A stretch of DNA of 64,000 bases, taken from a virus. Location of the stretch: positions 1-64,000 of IMG/VR virus record IMGVR_UViG_3300022841_000014. One strand, written 5' to 3'. This document shows positions 16,961 to 26,314 of the stretch, piece by piece. Positions within the stretch are counted from its first letter, which is position 1. Each line of letters begins with the position of its first letter. The translations under genes were made by a program, and so were the position numbers. The notes beneath the pieces are model-generated. The model was not told where the DNA came from. It did no database searches and was given only the letters and a program-made list of their open reading frames with translations.

Positions 16961-17731
16961 ATGTCAAAAACAAAAACGTTAATTGGAATATTAGGTCATA
17001 ATCATACTGGTAAATATCAACCAGGTTATGGTCAAAATGCAGCTTACGTACACTTTGCAAGAAGTTTTGATGCAGATGTAGTTATAATAGATGCTGCAAA
17101 TGAAACTATATTACCAGTAGATTTATTAATATTACCAGGTGGACGTGACGTTAATCCTTTACGATATGGTCAAAAACCACATTATATGACTGATAATCCT
17201 GATATGGAATATGAATCATTTTATGATGTAAATCTTGGTGCTATTAATGGGTATATTGAACGTGCTAAACAAAATAAAACAGCAATTTATGGTATTTGTG
17301 CAGGTTTTCAAAATTTAAATGTCCACTTTGGTGGAAGTTTAAATCAACATGTTCACAATGATAGATCTACTACTTGGAGAGGTGAATTAGTAGATGATTT
17401 AGAAACAGTTATTGATAATTTTCCAAAAGATTATTTAGGTGAAATACTTATTTCTTCTAAAAAAGATAGATTAAATTATGTAAATAATGTTCCACGAAAA
17501 TTTAAAACAAATTCTATACATCATCAAGCTATTTTTATAGACAATTTATCTAATGATTTTTTACCATTAGCTTATGATGTCAAACATAAAAATATAGAAT
17601 TTATGATTCACAAAGAATTACCTATTGCTGCAGAACAATCTCACCCAGAAGAAAGATTTAACCCATTTGTTGCAATTGGAATTATTAACACATTATTAAA
17701 TAGAATAGAAAATGAAAAAAGAAAAAATTAA
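16961..17731 (+). CDS. class I glutamine amidotransferase (peptidase C26-like), copy 1
   Basis: 256 aa. ILPGGRDVNP, the nucleophile elbow GICAGFQ (Cys113), NSIHHQAI and the C-terminal QSHPEE supply a Cys-His-Glu triad. This pattern matches gamma-glutamyl-GABA hydrolase (PuuD)-like enzymes, which cleave gamma-glutamyl amides, rather than synthetase-bound subunits. It starts 2 nt after the ATP-grasp gene. It might hydrolyse or transfer gamma-glutamyl groups formed by that ligase. Confidence 0.85.
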   Translation: MSKTKTLIGILGHNHTGKYQPGYGQNAAYVHFARSFDADVVIIDAANETILPVDLLILPGGRDVNPLRYGQKPHYMTDNPDMEYESFYDVNLGAINGYIERAKQNKTAIYGICAGFQNLNVHFGGSLNQHVHNDRSTTWRGELVDDLETVIDNFPKDYLGEILISSKKDRLNYVNNVPRKFKTNSIHHQAIFIDNLSNDFLPLAYDVKHKNIEFMIHKELPIAAEQSHPEERFNPFVAIGIINTLLNRIENEKRKN

Positions 17732-18359
17732 AATATTTACATTATATGCATATCTTACTAATCAATATTTAGAATTTTTTAGTAATAAATATGAAATTGT
17801 AATAACAGAAGATTCTTCTGAAGAAGATATAAGCATTGCTTTATTTACTGGTGGAGAAGATGTTAACCCTATTTATTATGATGAACAATTAGGTTCTAAT
17901 ACTTATATTAACGCTAAAAGAGATACGTTAGAAGAAGAAGCATTTAATTCTTTAGCTCCTCATGTATTAAAAGTTGGTATATGTAGAGGTTCACAGTTTT
18001 TAACTGTAATGAGTGGTGGTAAATTAATACAACATATTACTGGTCACAGTAGAAGTCACAATGTTGTTGATATTGAAAATAATATTTTTGAAGTAACTTC
18101 TACCCATCATCAAATGATGTATCCATTTAATCTTAATAAAGATAATTATGATATAATAGGAATTTCTCAAGATATTTTATCTGAAAAATATCTTAATGGT
18201 AATGATCAAGAAATTTTATTAGATAAAAATTTTAAAGAGTGTGAAATAGTGTATTATAAAAATACAAATAGCCTTGCTATACAAGGACATCCAGAGTTTA
18301 ATCATTCAACATTAGAATTTAAAAACTATTGTTATAATTTAATAGACAAATTACTATAA
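17712..18359 (+). CDS. class I glutamine amidotransferase, copy 2
   Basis: 215 aa, with TGGEDVNP, nucleophile GICRGSQ (Cys91), TSTHHQMM and QGHPEF: a complete triad. It overlaps copy 1 by 20 nt, and both share the GG-x-DVNP motif, so they are probably a tandem duplication that has diverged strongly. Two adjacent copies suggest either two substrates or a heteromeric enzyme. Confidence 0.85.
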   Translation: MKKEKIKIFTLYAYLTNQYLEFFSNKYEIVITEDSSEEDISIALFTGGEDVNPIYYDEQLGSNTYINAKRDTLEEEAFNSLAPHVLKVGICRGSQFLTVMSGGKLIQHITGHSRSHNVVDIENNIFEVTSTHHQMMYPFNLNKDNYDIIGISQDILSEKYLNGNDQEILLDKNFKECEIVYYKNTNSLAIQGHPEFNHSTLEFKNYCYNLIDKLL

Positions 18360-18360
18360 T

Positions 18361-19188
18361 ATGAATAATAAATATAATTACAATAATCTTACTATTGGAT
18401 CTGATCCAGAAGTATTTGTTAGAGATTTTGAAACTAAAGAATTAGCTTCTATTATTGGAGTTTTTAATGCAGGTAAAAACGATCCTCTTGATATAGGAAC
18501 AGGTTGTTTTGTTCAAGAAGATAATATACTTGCTGAATTTAATATTCCACCTTGTAAAACAAGAGAAGAATTTTTAAATTCAATAAATTATGCTAAATCT
18601 TACATTGAAATGTTTGTAGCACCTTTAGGTATGGAACTTCATTATTCAAGTAGTGAAATTGCTACTGAAGAATTACTTCTTGATCCTAAAGCTCATGTTT
18701 TTGGATGTTCACCTTCTTATAACGCAATAACTGAATGTTCTTCAGATATTGCAGAAGAAGACACATCAGAATTAACTATGAGATCTTCTGGTTTTCACAT
18801 TCATTATGGGTGGGACAACCCAACAGAAGATGAAAGAGATAGATTATGTATGATGTTTGAATTAGCTGTATCATTACCTTTAATATTAGAAGATAATGAT
18901 GATCATAATCGCAGATCATTATATGGTAAAATCGGGGATTGTAGAGATAAAGATTACGGAATAGAATGTAGGTCTTTAGGTGGTTACTTTTTAAAAAGTG
19001 ATGATAGTATATTAAACGTATGGGATCGTTCCGTTATGGCTGTCAAAATGGCAGAAGAACTTGAAATTTCTAATGAAGATTTAAGAAAAGATATATTAAA
19101 TTATATTAATCCTGAATCAGATTTAGAAATTGAAAACGTAAATGAATTAATTGAAAAATACAAAATAAAAGAATATGTTAATATTTAA
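18361..19188 (+). CDS. putative COOH-NH2 ligase (amidoligase family)
   Basis: 275 aa with GSDPEVFV at the N-terminus, QEDNILAEFNIPP, SSGFHIHYGW and a later ECRSLGGYF. These are hallmarks of phage COOH-NH2 ligases, distant relatives of glutamine synthetase that join carboxyl and amino groups with ATP. The Glu, His and Arg residues in these blocks are the expected metal and nucleotide ligands. It starts 1 nt after the second amidotransferase and overlaps the next gene, so it is in the same operon. Confidence 0.8.
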   Translation: MNNKYNYNNLTIGSDPEVFVRDFETKELASIIGVFNAGKNDPLDIGTGCFVQEDNILAEFNIPPCKTREEFLNSINYAKSYIEMFVAPLGMELHYSSSEIATEELLLDPKAHVFGCSPSYNAITECSSDIAEEDTSELTMRSSGFHIHYGWDNPTEDERDRLCMMFELAVSLPLILEDNDDHNRRSLYGKIGDCRDKDYGIECRSLGGYFLKSDDSILNVWDRSVMAVKMAEELEISNEDLRKDILNYINPESDLEIENVNELIEKYKIKEYVNI

Positions 19189-21295
19189 TATAGTAATTAT
19201 AATGTTAATTATGCAAATGCTATTAAACATTTTTAGTAAAACACAAAAAAAAGATGTTTTTAGTTGTGGATTATTTGGATGGACTGGTGAAAATCCATCT
19301 TCATTTGATATGGATAAACTTAAAATATTAGGTGTTTTAAATGAAGAAAGAGGTACTAATTCTTGTGGTTTATATATAAATGAAAAATTACATAAAGGTG
19401 ACAGTATTGGTACAAACAATGAAGCTTTATTTAGAAATTTATTTATTAATGAAAGTATCCAAAAGTACAAAAAAAAAGTAGGTAACGTAATTATAGGTCA
19501 CACTAGAAATGCATCAAGAGGAGGTATTAAAAGTGTAAATAATACACATCCTTTTATGTTTGATATTGGTGATGGTTTTAATTTTATAGGTGCTCATAAC
19601 GGAACTTTAGATAATCACAAATTTTTAGCTGAAAAATATGAAGTAAATCTTAAAGATGATAAACATAGAGAAAAAGTAGATAGTGAAATTTTATTAGAAA
19701 TAATATCTAAAGCTAATGTAAAAAAACCTGATTATATAAAAGTTTTACAAGATTACAAAGGTGCTGCTGCATTGGTTTTACATTCACAAAAAGAAAAAGA
19801 AACTGTTTTTGTATTTAGAGGTAAATCTAAAAAATGGGAATATAATACTAGTGTTGCTGAAGAAGAAAGACCATTGCATTATTGGCAAGAATCTAAAAAT
19901 AGTATATATTATTCTTCTACAGTAGCTCCTTTAGAGCTTATATCAGGTAAAAGACATACTGAAAAAGATTCTAATATATATACTTTTGAAACAAATATAC
20001 TTTATAAAATAAAAAATGGTGTAATTGAAGCTTTGTTTAATATTGATAGAACTAAAAATGAAAAATACGATTCAATGTATGAATTTAATCGTAAAAAAGA
20101 AGAAAAAAACAGAAAAAATGTTGATAAAACTAAAAATAACAATAAATCAGTAAAAAATTTAGTTGTTTATAAATCAAAACAACCACCTGTTAATTCTAAA
20201 TTATTTATTAGTGCAAATAAAATACCAAATGATATTCAAAATGTTATTTCACCTTTAGAAAGTAAAATTGGAAAAAGTATTTTTTATGAGAAAATAATTA
20301 GGAGCAAAGAAATGGTTAATTATAATAAAGTTATTTTTGAAAATTTTAGATATAAACAAAACAACGAGCTTGTTAAAGATGGTATTTATGTTTATAGTGA
20401 AAATAATGGTTTTATATATGTTAGTAATTTAATACATGAAGCTAAAAATTTAATTAATAATTTTTCATTTTTTGATAAAGTTAATTCTAAAAATATTGTT
20501 TTAGGAAAAGTTGATTTAACTTTGTTTTACATAGTTAATGGTATTATGTTACTTACTGAATTAGATTATGAAACTATTAATTATAAAGGATCAGAAAACT
20601 TTACTCTTGAAGAATATTCGCACATGAGTGTTTATCCTATAACTTCTTATTATGAAAATTCATTTTTAAAAAATAAAAAAGAAGATTTATTAGAATTTAA
20701 TGCTCATTTATTTAAAAATAAAATTTTAAGAAAAGGAAAAGTAGTACAAAGTGAATCTGTACAAGCAATAGGTTCTACTTATATTTATAGTATAAGAAAA
20801 GGTATTTGTGTTGCTAGTTTTTATAATCATATTTTTAATAGTATAAAAAATAATAAAATAATTTTAAGTAATAAAAAAGTTATTGACAATGCTTATTTTG
20901 AAGACAAAAGTTTTGAAAAAAATATAAATAAACTTGTTAATAAAAATAATAAATTTGAAGAAGATTTTCAAGATTATGAATCAGGTATAGATTATTCAAA
21001 TGTTGACGAATTTGAAGACGAAAATGACGACATGAAAGTTGCATTAGATGATTTTAACACTTCAATAAAAGAATCTTTAGATTTAGGAATAGATTTTGTT
21101 AGTAAATATTCTGATAACAATGAATTAGCAACTAATGTTTTTAATTTTTGCGAAAATTTAGAAGGTGTTTATAATCCGTTAAGTAAATGGATTGATAATA
21201 TTTTAAATTCAAAAGAAATAAAAAATGATGATGATGAATATTTTGATGAAGATGAAATGGAATTTATTAATAGAAACAACAAATTTAACCAATAG
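19175..21295 (+). CDS. class II glutamine amidotransferase with long C-terminal region
   Basis: 706 aa. Residues 31 to about 260 form an Ntn-hydrolase amidotransferase: CGLFGW (Cys31 nucleophile), GHTRNASRGG, THPF, HNGTLDNH and DSEILLE. Such domains release ammonia from glutamine. The Cys must become N-terminal, yet about 30 hydrophobic residues precede it and no Met lies next to it. So either the leader is a membrane anchor or signal cleaved before Cys31, or the start is wrong. The C-terminal 400 residues are Lys/Asn-rich, ending in a strongly acidic stretch (DDDEYFDEDEMEF), with no known domain. It ends in TAG. Confidence 0.75.
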   Translation: MLIFNIVIIMLIMQMLLNIFSKTQKKDVFSCGLFGWTGENPSSFDMDKLKILGVLNEERGTNSCGLYINEKLHKGDSIGTNNEALFRNLFINESIQKYKKKVGNVIIGHTRNASRGGIKSVNNTHPFMFDIGDGFNFIGAHNGTLDNHKFLAEKYEVNLKDDKHREKVDSEILLEIISKANVKKPDYIKVLQDYKGAAALVLHSQKEKETVFVFRGKSKKWEYNTSVAEEERPLHYWQESKNSIYYSSTVAPLELISGKRHTEKDSNIYTFETNILYKIKNGVIEALFNIDRTKNEKYDSMYEFNRKKEEKNRKNVDKTKNNNKSVKNLVVYKSKQPPVNSKLFISANKIPNDIQNVISPLESKIGKSIFYEKIIRSKEMVNYNKVIFENFRYKQNNELVKDGIYVYSENNGFIYVSNLIHEAKNLINNFSFFDKVNSKNIVLGKVDLTLFYIVNGIMLLTELDYETINYKGSENFTLEEYSHMSVYPITSYYENSFLKNKKEDLLEFNAHLFKNKILRKGKVVQSESVQAIGSTYIYSIRKGICVASFYNHIFNSIKNNKIILSNKKVIDNAYFEDKSFEKNINKLVNKNNKFEEDFQDYESGIDYSNVDEFEDENDDMKVALDDFNTSIKESLDLGIDFVSKYSDNNELATNVFNFCENLEGVYNPLSKWIDNILNSKEIKNDDDEYFDEDEMEFINRNNKFNQ

Positions 21296-21321
21296 AGTTA
21301 ACATTAAAAAAATAAAATGAA

Positions 21322-22836
21322 ATGATAGTTAAAACTTACAAAGGTAAGAATTTAGAAAAAAGTAAATGTCGTAAAATACAAAATGATTATTACGAAATAG
21401 GTGATAACAACATAGAAGGAAGTGGTGGATGTTACAAAGTAAACGGTAGATATCATAGATTTAATAATGGTCTTATTGAATTTGATCATGAAAATAAATC
21501 TTACGTTTTAGTAAATAAACAACTTTTAACAAGGGGTATAGTAAGTATAAATAAAGATGATTCTTTTATATTAGGATTTTTTTCACCTAATCCTACTAAA
21601 AACATAAAAGTTGTTGTAGACAATTTTAATGTAACTAATTGTATAGATGAAGAAACATTAGGTAGTAAGTATTCTGAACATTTAAATACAGGTAATTTTT
21701 ATAAAAAAGATGAAATGTCAAAATCTTCTTTTAATAAAATAGGAAAAGCACCTGTAGATAAAAATTCGTTAAACTACGATAGTAGATTTGTAACTAAAAT
21801 GATTGAAAAATCATATAATCAGTATTACAAAGTTCCTAGTGTTAAAAATCAAATGGTAGAAGAATTAGGTATTTTATTAGAAAAAAATAAAATAACTTTT
21901 GGTCTTGAATTTGAAACTTCAAAAGGTTATTTACCTGATAGATTGTGTTATAAACACGGTATAGTAGCATTAAGAGATGGTAGTATATCAGGTTTAGAAT
22001 ATGTTACAGTTCCTTTAGATGGTAGAAAAGGTTTATATAATGTAATGGAAATATGTAAATTATTAAAAAAAAGAACTGATTATGATTTTACATGTGCTTT
22101 ACATTTACATTTAGGAGGTCTTAAAAGAGATGTTGACAATATTTTATCTATAAATAATATAGCAAATATGCTAGAAGAAGATATGTATTCTTTACAACCA
22201 TTGTCTAAAAAAATTTCTACTGATTACGGTAAAAATAAAAATTACAGTGGTCCAATGAATTGTACTCCTTTAAGTATTATGATGTCTGACACAGATAAAC
22301 CTTTACCTAAACTTAAAAAATTAGCTTTTGATAGTTTATTTAAGCATTTATCTGGTGGATATTCATTTTCAGATTTTGGTAATGATTTAGAAAAAATACA
22401 AAATCATCCTAAAGACCCTAATGGTACATCTAAATGGAACATTAGAAGTCGTTACGTATGGTTTAACATGATTCCTATTATATTTACTAACAAACAAACT
22501 GTAGAATTTAGACAACATAATAATACTTTTGACTTTTTTAAAATTTACAATTTTATGTTAAGTTCAGCAATAATGGTTATGGCAGCTAACAAATTAGAAG
22601 ATAAATTTAATAATCCTAAATTTTTAAAATCTTTTAGTAAATTAAATAGTAAATATGAAACATTAGTAAAACTTACTAAAAGTGAATTCCCAGAACTTAC
22701 AGATTCTCTTTGTGAAAATAATATAAAATATTTTAAAGAAAGAGTTAAAGTTATGAAAAAAATGAATATTAATGACCCTAAAGGTCTTAATGAACATAAA
22801 TTTTATGATGATTTTACAAATACTGTAGATGAATAA
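21322..22836 (+). CDS. putative amidoligase enzyme
   Basis: 504 aa. The N-terminal 180 residues are beta-rich and unknown. From about residue 190 the amidoligase core appears: TFGLEFET, LRDGSISGLEYVT, a C-x-LHLHLGG block and TVEFRQHNNT, with the Glu, His and Arg residues used for metal and ATP binding. Amidoligases form amide bonds from a carboxylate and an amine. It closes the cassette, 26 nt after the class II amidotransferase, whose ammonia it could use. Its end overlaps the UDG-like gene by 8 nt. Confidence 0.8.
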   Translation: MIVKTYKGKNLEKSKCRKIQNDYYEIGDNNIEGSGGCYKVNGRYHRFNNGLIEFDHENKSYVLVNKQLLTRGIVSINKDDSFILGFFSPNPTKNIKVVVDNFNVTNCIDEETLGSKYSEHLNTGNFYKKDEMSKSSFNKIGKAPVDKNSLNYDSRFVTKMIEKSYNQYYKVPSVKNQMVEELGILLEKNKITFGLEFETSKGYLPDRLCYKHGIVALRDGSISGLEYVTVPLDGRKGLYNVMEICKLLKKRTDYDFTCALHLHLGGLKRDVDNILSINNIANMLEEDMYSLQPLSKKISTDYGKNKNYSGPMNCTPLSIMMSDTDKPLPKLKKLAFDSLFKHLSGGYSFSDFGNDLEKIQNHPKDPNGTSKWNIRSRYVWFNMIPIIFTNKQTVEFRQHNNTFDFFKIYNFMLSSAIMVMAANKLEDKFNNPKFLKSFSKLNSKYETLVKLTKSEFPELTDSLCENNIKYFKERVKVMKKMNINDPKGLNEHKFYDDFTNTVDE

Positions 22837-23533
22837 GGATATTATTAATTTTAAAAAAACTTTTGGTAACTGGGTTAATGATGAAAGTTTTCTATATATA
22901 ATTAAATCAGATTATTTTAGAAAACTTATTGTTTTTTTAAACCAAGTTTATAATAAAAGACAAATATTTCCTTTAAAAAAAGATATATTTAAAGTTTTTA
23001 GATATGTCCCTTATAATAATATTAAAGTGGTGATATTAGGAGATTCTCCTTACCCTAATGAATCAGCAAACGGCTTTGCTGTAGCAAATACAGTTGATAC
23101 ACTTAGGGTGTCACCTTCTTTATTTAAAATAAGAGAATGTATAGAAAAAACTACTAATACTTTAATTGTTGATTTTGATGTAACTTTGCAAAATTGGGCT
23201 TTACAAAATGTTTTATTGTTAAATACATCATTAACTATTCAAGCAGGTATGGTAAATCCACACAAGCATATTTGGGATGAATTTATTAAAGTTACTATTA
23301 ATACTATTATAGATAATAATCCAGGTGTAATATTTTGTTTATGGGGAAACGATGTTATGAGAACTTTTCACAAAGTTGTTCCAGAAAACAAATTAAAATT
23401 TTGTTATGCTTTAAAATGTATACATCCTGAACTTGCTGCAAAACGAAATGAAGAATGGAATTGTAATCATTTTAAACAAATTAACGAATTAATAAAAGAA
23501 AACAATGGAAAAGAATTTTGTATTAAATGGTAA
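22829..23533 (+). CDS. uracil-DNA glycosylase-like protein with altered catalytic motif
   Basis: 234 aa with the UNG fold order: VVILGDSPYP, NGFAVAN, SPSLFKI, LQNWALQNVLLLNTSLTI and CLWGN, then a final HPELAAKR. In active UNG the first block is GQDPYH with catalytic Asp. Here Q-D is D-S and His is Pro, so the Asp is shifted by one or lost. The second motif keeps the His but not the usual Ser-Pro. The protein may be inactive, may use a different base, or may bind uracil DNA without cutting. Its last 29 nt overlap the next gene. Confidence 0.75.
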   Translation: MNKDIINFKKTFGNWVNDESFLYIIKSDYFRKLIVFLNQVYNKRQIFPLKKDIFKVFRYVPYNNIKVVILGDSPYPNESANGFAVANTVDTLRVSPSLFKIRECIEKTTNTLIVDFDVTLQNWALQNVLLLNTSLTIQAGMVNPHKHIWDEFIKVTINTIIDNNPGVIFCLWGNDVMRTFHKVVPENKLKFCYALKCIHPELAAKRNEEWNCNHFKQINELIKENNGKEFCIKW

Positions 23534-23857
23534 TAAGTTAATTGCTGAATTTATGGGTTGGGAAAAAAAGGATTAGTTTATACTACTCCTCACAATAGAC
23601 CTTATTTAGCTGTAGATAGTAACATGTATGAAACAAATAAAGCTAGACTAGATGATTTTAAATTTCATGAATCATGGGATTGGTTAATGCCTATAATTCA
23701 AAAAATTGAAAGGTTAGATACACTAGATAAAGATAAGGATTTCAATAAACAATTGGATAGAGTTATATGTAAATTTATTTATACAGATATTAAAACAATG
23801 TATAAAGCAGTAATTAAATTTATTAAATGGTATAATGAAAACAACAAAAGTAACTAG
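23505..23857 (+). CDS. hypothetical protein made through a -1 frameshift
   Basis: Frame 0 starts at ATG 23505 inside the UDG-like gene and reads MEKNFVLNGNKLIAEFMGWE then KKD-stop (TAG 23574). In the -1 frame the sequence continues GLVYTTPHNRPYL and on to TAG 23855. The two parts join at A AAA AAG (23564-23570), the slippery heptamer used by dnaX, in the correct phase. The fused product (about 117 aa) resembles, as I recall, small phage proteins in which LIAEFMGW and a WDWLMP block sit in one frame. No stimulatory hairpin is obvious. A missed or extra A in this run of seven would look the same. Confidence 0.6.
23564..23570 (+). other. A AAA AAG slippery heptamer
   Basis: In frame 0 the codons are GAA AAA AAG GAT TAG. 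The last three A-rich units form X-XXY-YYZ in the right phase for a -1 slip, and the stop lies one codon later, which would cap unshifted product. Confidence 0.55.
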
Positions 23858-23975
23858 AGTAGAAATAATAGATCATAATGGTAGAAGTTATGTAAATATG
23901 AATTGTAGTATTGATGAAATACAATTACAAGATAATAATAGAACTATGAAAATATTTCTAACTAAACAAAAATAA
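23835..23975 (+). CDS. hypothetical protein, 46 aa
   Basis: A small strand-rich protein (KVTRVEIIDHNGRSYVNMN) starting inside the end of the previous gene. Its TAA lies just before the resolvase gene. Its length and tight packing fit a real gene of unknown function. Confidence 0.4.
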   Translation: MKTTKVTRVEIIDHNGRSYVNMNCSIDEIQLQDNNRTMKIFLTKQK

Positions 23976-23987
23976 AAATGAAATAAT

Positions 23988-24365
23988 ATGATGTTATTTT
24001 GCGATGGCTCAGTGCCATCAAGTAAAAATGGACGCAGATGAACTGGTAGACATTTTATAGCTTCTAAAGCTACTAAAAAATGAAAAACAAACACTGCAGA
24101 ATGGTGGAAAGATAATAAAGATGCTTTCCACCAGATGATAGAAGGTAAAGAAAAACCTTATAAAATAGGGGTACATTTCATAAGAGGTACTCATCATAAA
24201 TATGATTGGGTAAATCCTATTCAAACAATTCAAGATGAGATGACTCATGCTGGATGGATAGATGATGACAACATTACAGAAATGGTTCCCTTTCCTTTTA
24301 AAATTAAAGGAAAATACACTGGGTATAATAAAGAAAAACCTGGTTTTTATTTAAAAGTATATTAA
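23988..24365 (+). CDS. RusA-like Holliday junction resolvase
   Basis: 125 aa when TGA is Trp at codons 18 and 32 (24039, 24081). A start at the in-frame ATG at 24135 would lose the N-terminal 49 residues. Residues such as DWVNPIQTIQDEM, GWIDDDNI and a final GFYLKVY match the RusA plan, where acidic residues bind metal at the junction. It would resolve branched DNA before packaging. It follows the small gene at 23835 and is followed directly by a nuclease. Confidence 0.75.
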
Positions 24366-25709
24366 ATGTTAAACAAAGATAAAGATTATCATTCATATAG
24401 TTCTATCTTAAATTTTAAACAAGAAGGACCTTCTTCTCTTATAACAGAAAGAAAAAAGAGTACTAAAGGTTTATCAAAAGGTAAAATGTTAGATAATTAT
24501 ATTTATGAAAATTTTGATGATTTATATTATGTAAGTGAAAATCCAATAAAGCTTACATCAATGGAAAATGCTTTTTTAGATATGGTTACTAAAGAGTTAG
24601 AAGGTACTATAAACGAAGAATCTCTTAATAGTGATGATTTTAAAGATATATGCATGGAGTTATGTATAGAAAATGGTTTATTTAAAAGTGATATTAAAAC
24701 TCCTGCTAAAATATATGAAAGAATAGATAAAATAAAAGATTCTTTAATTGATACATTAGAAGCTGGTAATAGAATTGTAATTACATCTGAAGATTATATT
24801 AGTGTTACTAATATGAACAATAAAATTAAAAAAAATAAATATACAAGTAAATTTTTTAATAATACTAATTCAAGTGATTTTCAGAATTTAAATCAAATTT
24901 TAATTGAATTTGAATATGAAGGTAATAAATTTAAATGTTATATTGATACTATTCATATTGATCATAAAAATAAAACAATTCAAGAAATAGATTTAAAATT
25001 TACTTCATTTAAAATGAATGATTTTAAAAATAGTTATTACAAATATAGATATGATATACAAGCTTGTATTTACACTCTTGCTATTAATCAATATAAAGAT
25101 GATAATTTATCAATAAGTAAATATAATGTTTTAGAACCTTGTATAGTTGCTGTTAATGATTTTGAAGAACCTTTATTATTTAAAATAAATAATGAAAATG
25201 TTTATGGGGCATATTATGGTTTTCACACAGATTTAGGTGTTTATATTGAAGGTATTCGTGAAACTATAACTAAAATTAAATATCACATAGATAATAAACT
25301 TTTTGAATATAGTTACGATTATTATAAAAAAGGATATGAATCATTAGGAAATAACAGAAAAAGTGGTAACGGTTTTAATTTTATTAGGAGATTTACTAAT
25401 AATAGGAATTTTGATAATTTAATAAATGAAGAAGTTGAAACAGCTCCTGGATTTGAAGAATATGTAAAAAAATATAAAAAATTATCTAATAGTAAAGAAA
25501 AAGTATCATATTATAATAAAAAAGATACTGCAAAAAAAGTTACTAAAGAAAAAGTTATTGAAGAAAAATCTATTCAAGGTTTAGATGCAGCTTTTTTGGA
25601 TCTATTAAGTAAACAATCAAATAACGAAATTGTTAATTCAGCTCCAAAAGAAAATGATAATTTTATACAAAAATATTATGAAGATTTAAATAATATAAAT
25701 TCTAAATAA
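24366..25709 (+). CDS. PD-(D/E)XK nuclease, RecB/RecE-like
   Basis: 447 aa. An early KGKMLDNYIYE helix, then Asp194 in CYIDTIHID, Glu207-x-Asp209-x-Lys211 in TIQEIDLK, and YRYDIQACIYT give the PD-(D/E)XK layout with the Q-x-x-x-Y helix of RecB-type exonucleases. The C-terminal 90 residues are Lys-rich and probably disordered. Beside the RusA-like protein and upstream Sak4-like and SSB-like proteins it completes a recombination set, possibly as the 5'-3' exonuclease. All Trp codons are TGG. Confidence 0.75.
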   Translation: MLNKDKDYHSYSSILNFKQEGPSSLITERKKSTKGLSKGKMLDNYIYENFDDLYYVSENPIKLTSMENAFLDMVTKELEGTINEESLNSDDFKDICMELCIENGLFKSDIKTPAKIYERIDKIKDSLIDTLEAGNRIVITSEDYISVTNMNNKIKKNKYTSKFFNNTNSSDFQNLNQILIEFEYEGNKFKCYIDTIHIDHKNKTIQEIDLKFTSFKMNDFKNSYYKYRYDIQACIYTLAINQYKDDNLSISKYNVLEPCIVAVNDFEEPLLFKINNENVYGAYYGFHTDLGVYIEGIRETITKIKYHIDNKLFEYSYDYYKKGYESLGNNRKSGNGFNFIRRFTNNRNFDNLINEEVETAPGFEEYVKKYKKLSNSKEKVSYYNKKDTAKKVTKEKVIEEKSIQGLDAAFLDLLSKQSNNEIVNSAPKENDNFIQKYYEDLNNINSK

Positions 25710-25710
25710 T

Positions 25711-26286
25711 ATGAAAAAAAATATTAGTCATGGTTATGTTTTACCTATAATAACACAATGAGTTGATATAAATTCAAATATACAATCTCATATAATAAAC
25801 ACTTATTTATTTTCTAATTTAGATTCTAAAATAGGTAAGTTTTATATTGAATGTAATTTTAATTACAGAGATGTTAAATTTACAGAAAAAGAAAATATAC
25901 TTACTGACAATGATGTATATGTAAAATCTTATTCTGTTAATGCTAATGTTATTTATGAATATAAAATACCAGAAGAATATCATGAAGATATACTTAAATT
26001 GATAAAAGGTAATTATTCTAAACTTTCAGATGATTACAAAATGCAAATTAAGAAATACTGAATAGAATTATATGGTAAAATACCAGGTTTTGTAAATTCA
26101 ACTATTAAAAGATTTGATGATATATTTAACAAAAATGACAAGTTAAGAGAAAAAATGGAAAAAGATTTAAATGTCAAATTATCTAAAAATAGTGAACTTG
26201 GTCAATTGTTAAATATTAACAATGAAACTTATGAGTTTCAAAACAATAAACAAATAAATTTAGAAAATATTTCTGATATATTCTAA
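25711..26286 (+). CDS. hypothetical protein with two TGA-Trp codons, 191 aa
   Basis: Open only if TGA at codons 17 and 117 (25759, 26059) is Trp. It starts 1 nt after the nuclease stop, so it may be a partner of that enzyme. The N-terminal half is strand-rich and the C-terminal half is helical and Lys-rich. No family recognised. Confidence 0.6.
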
Positions 26287-26314
26287 AAAACAAAAACTTA
26301 ATTCTAATAAAGAT

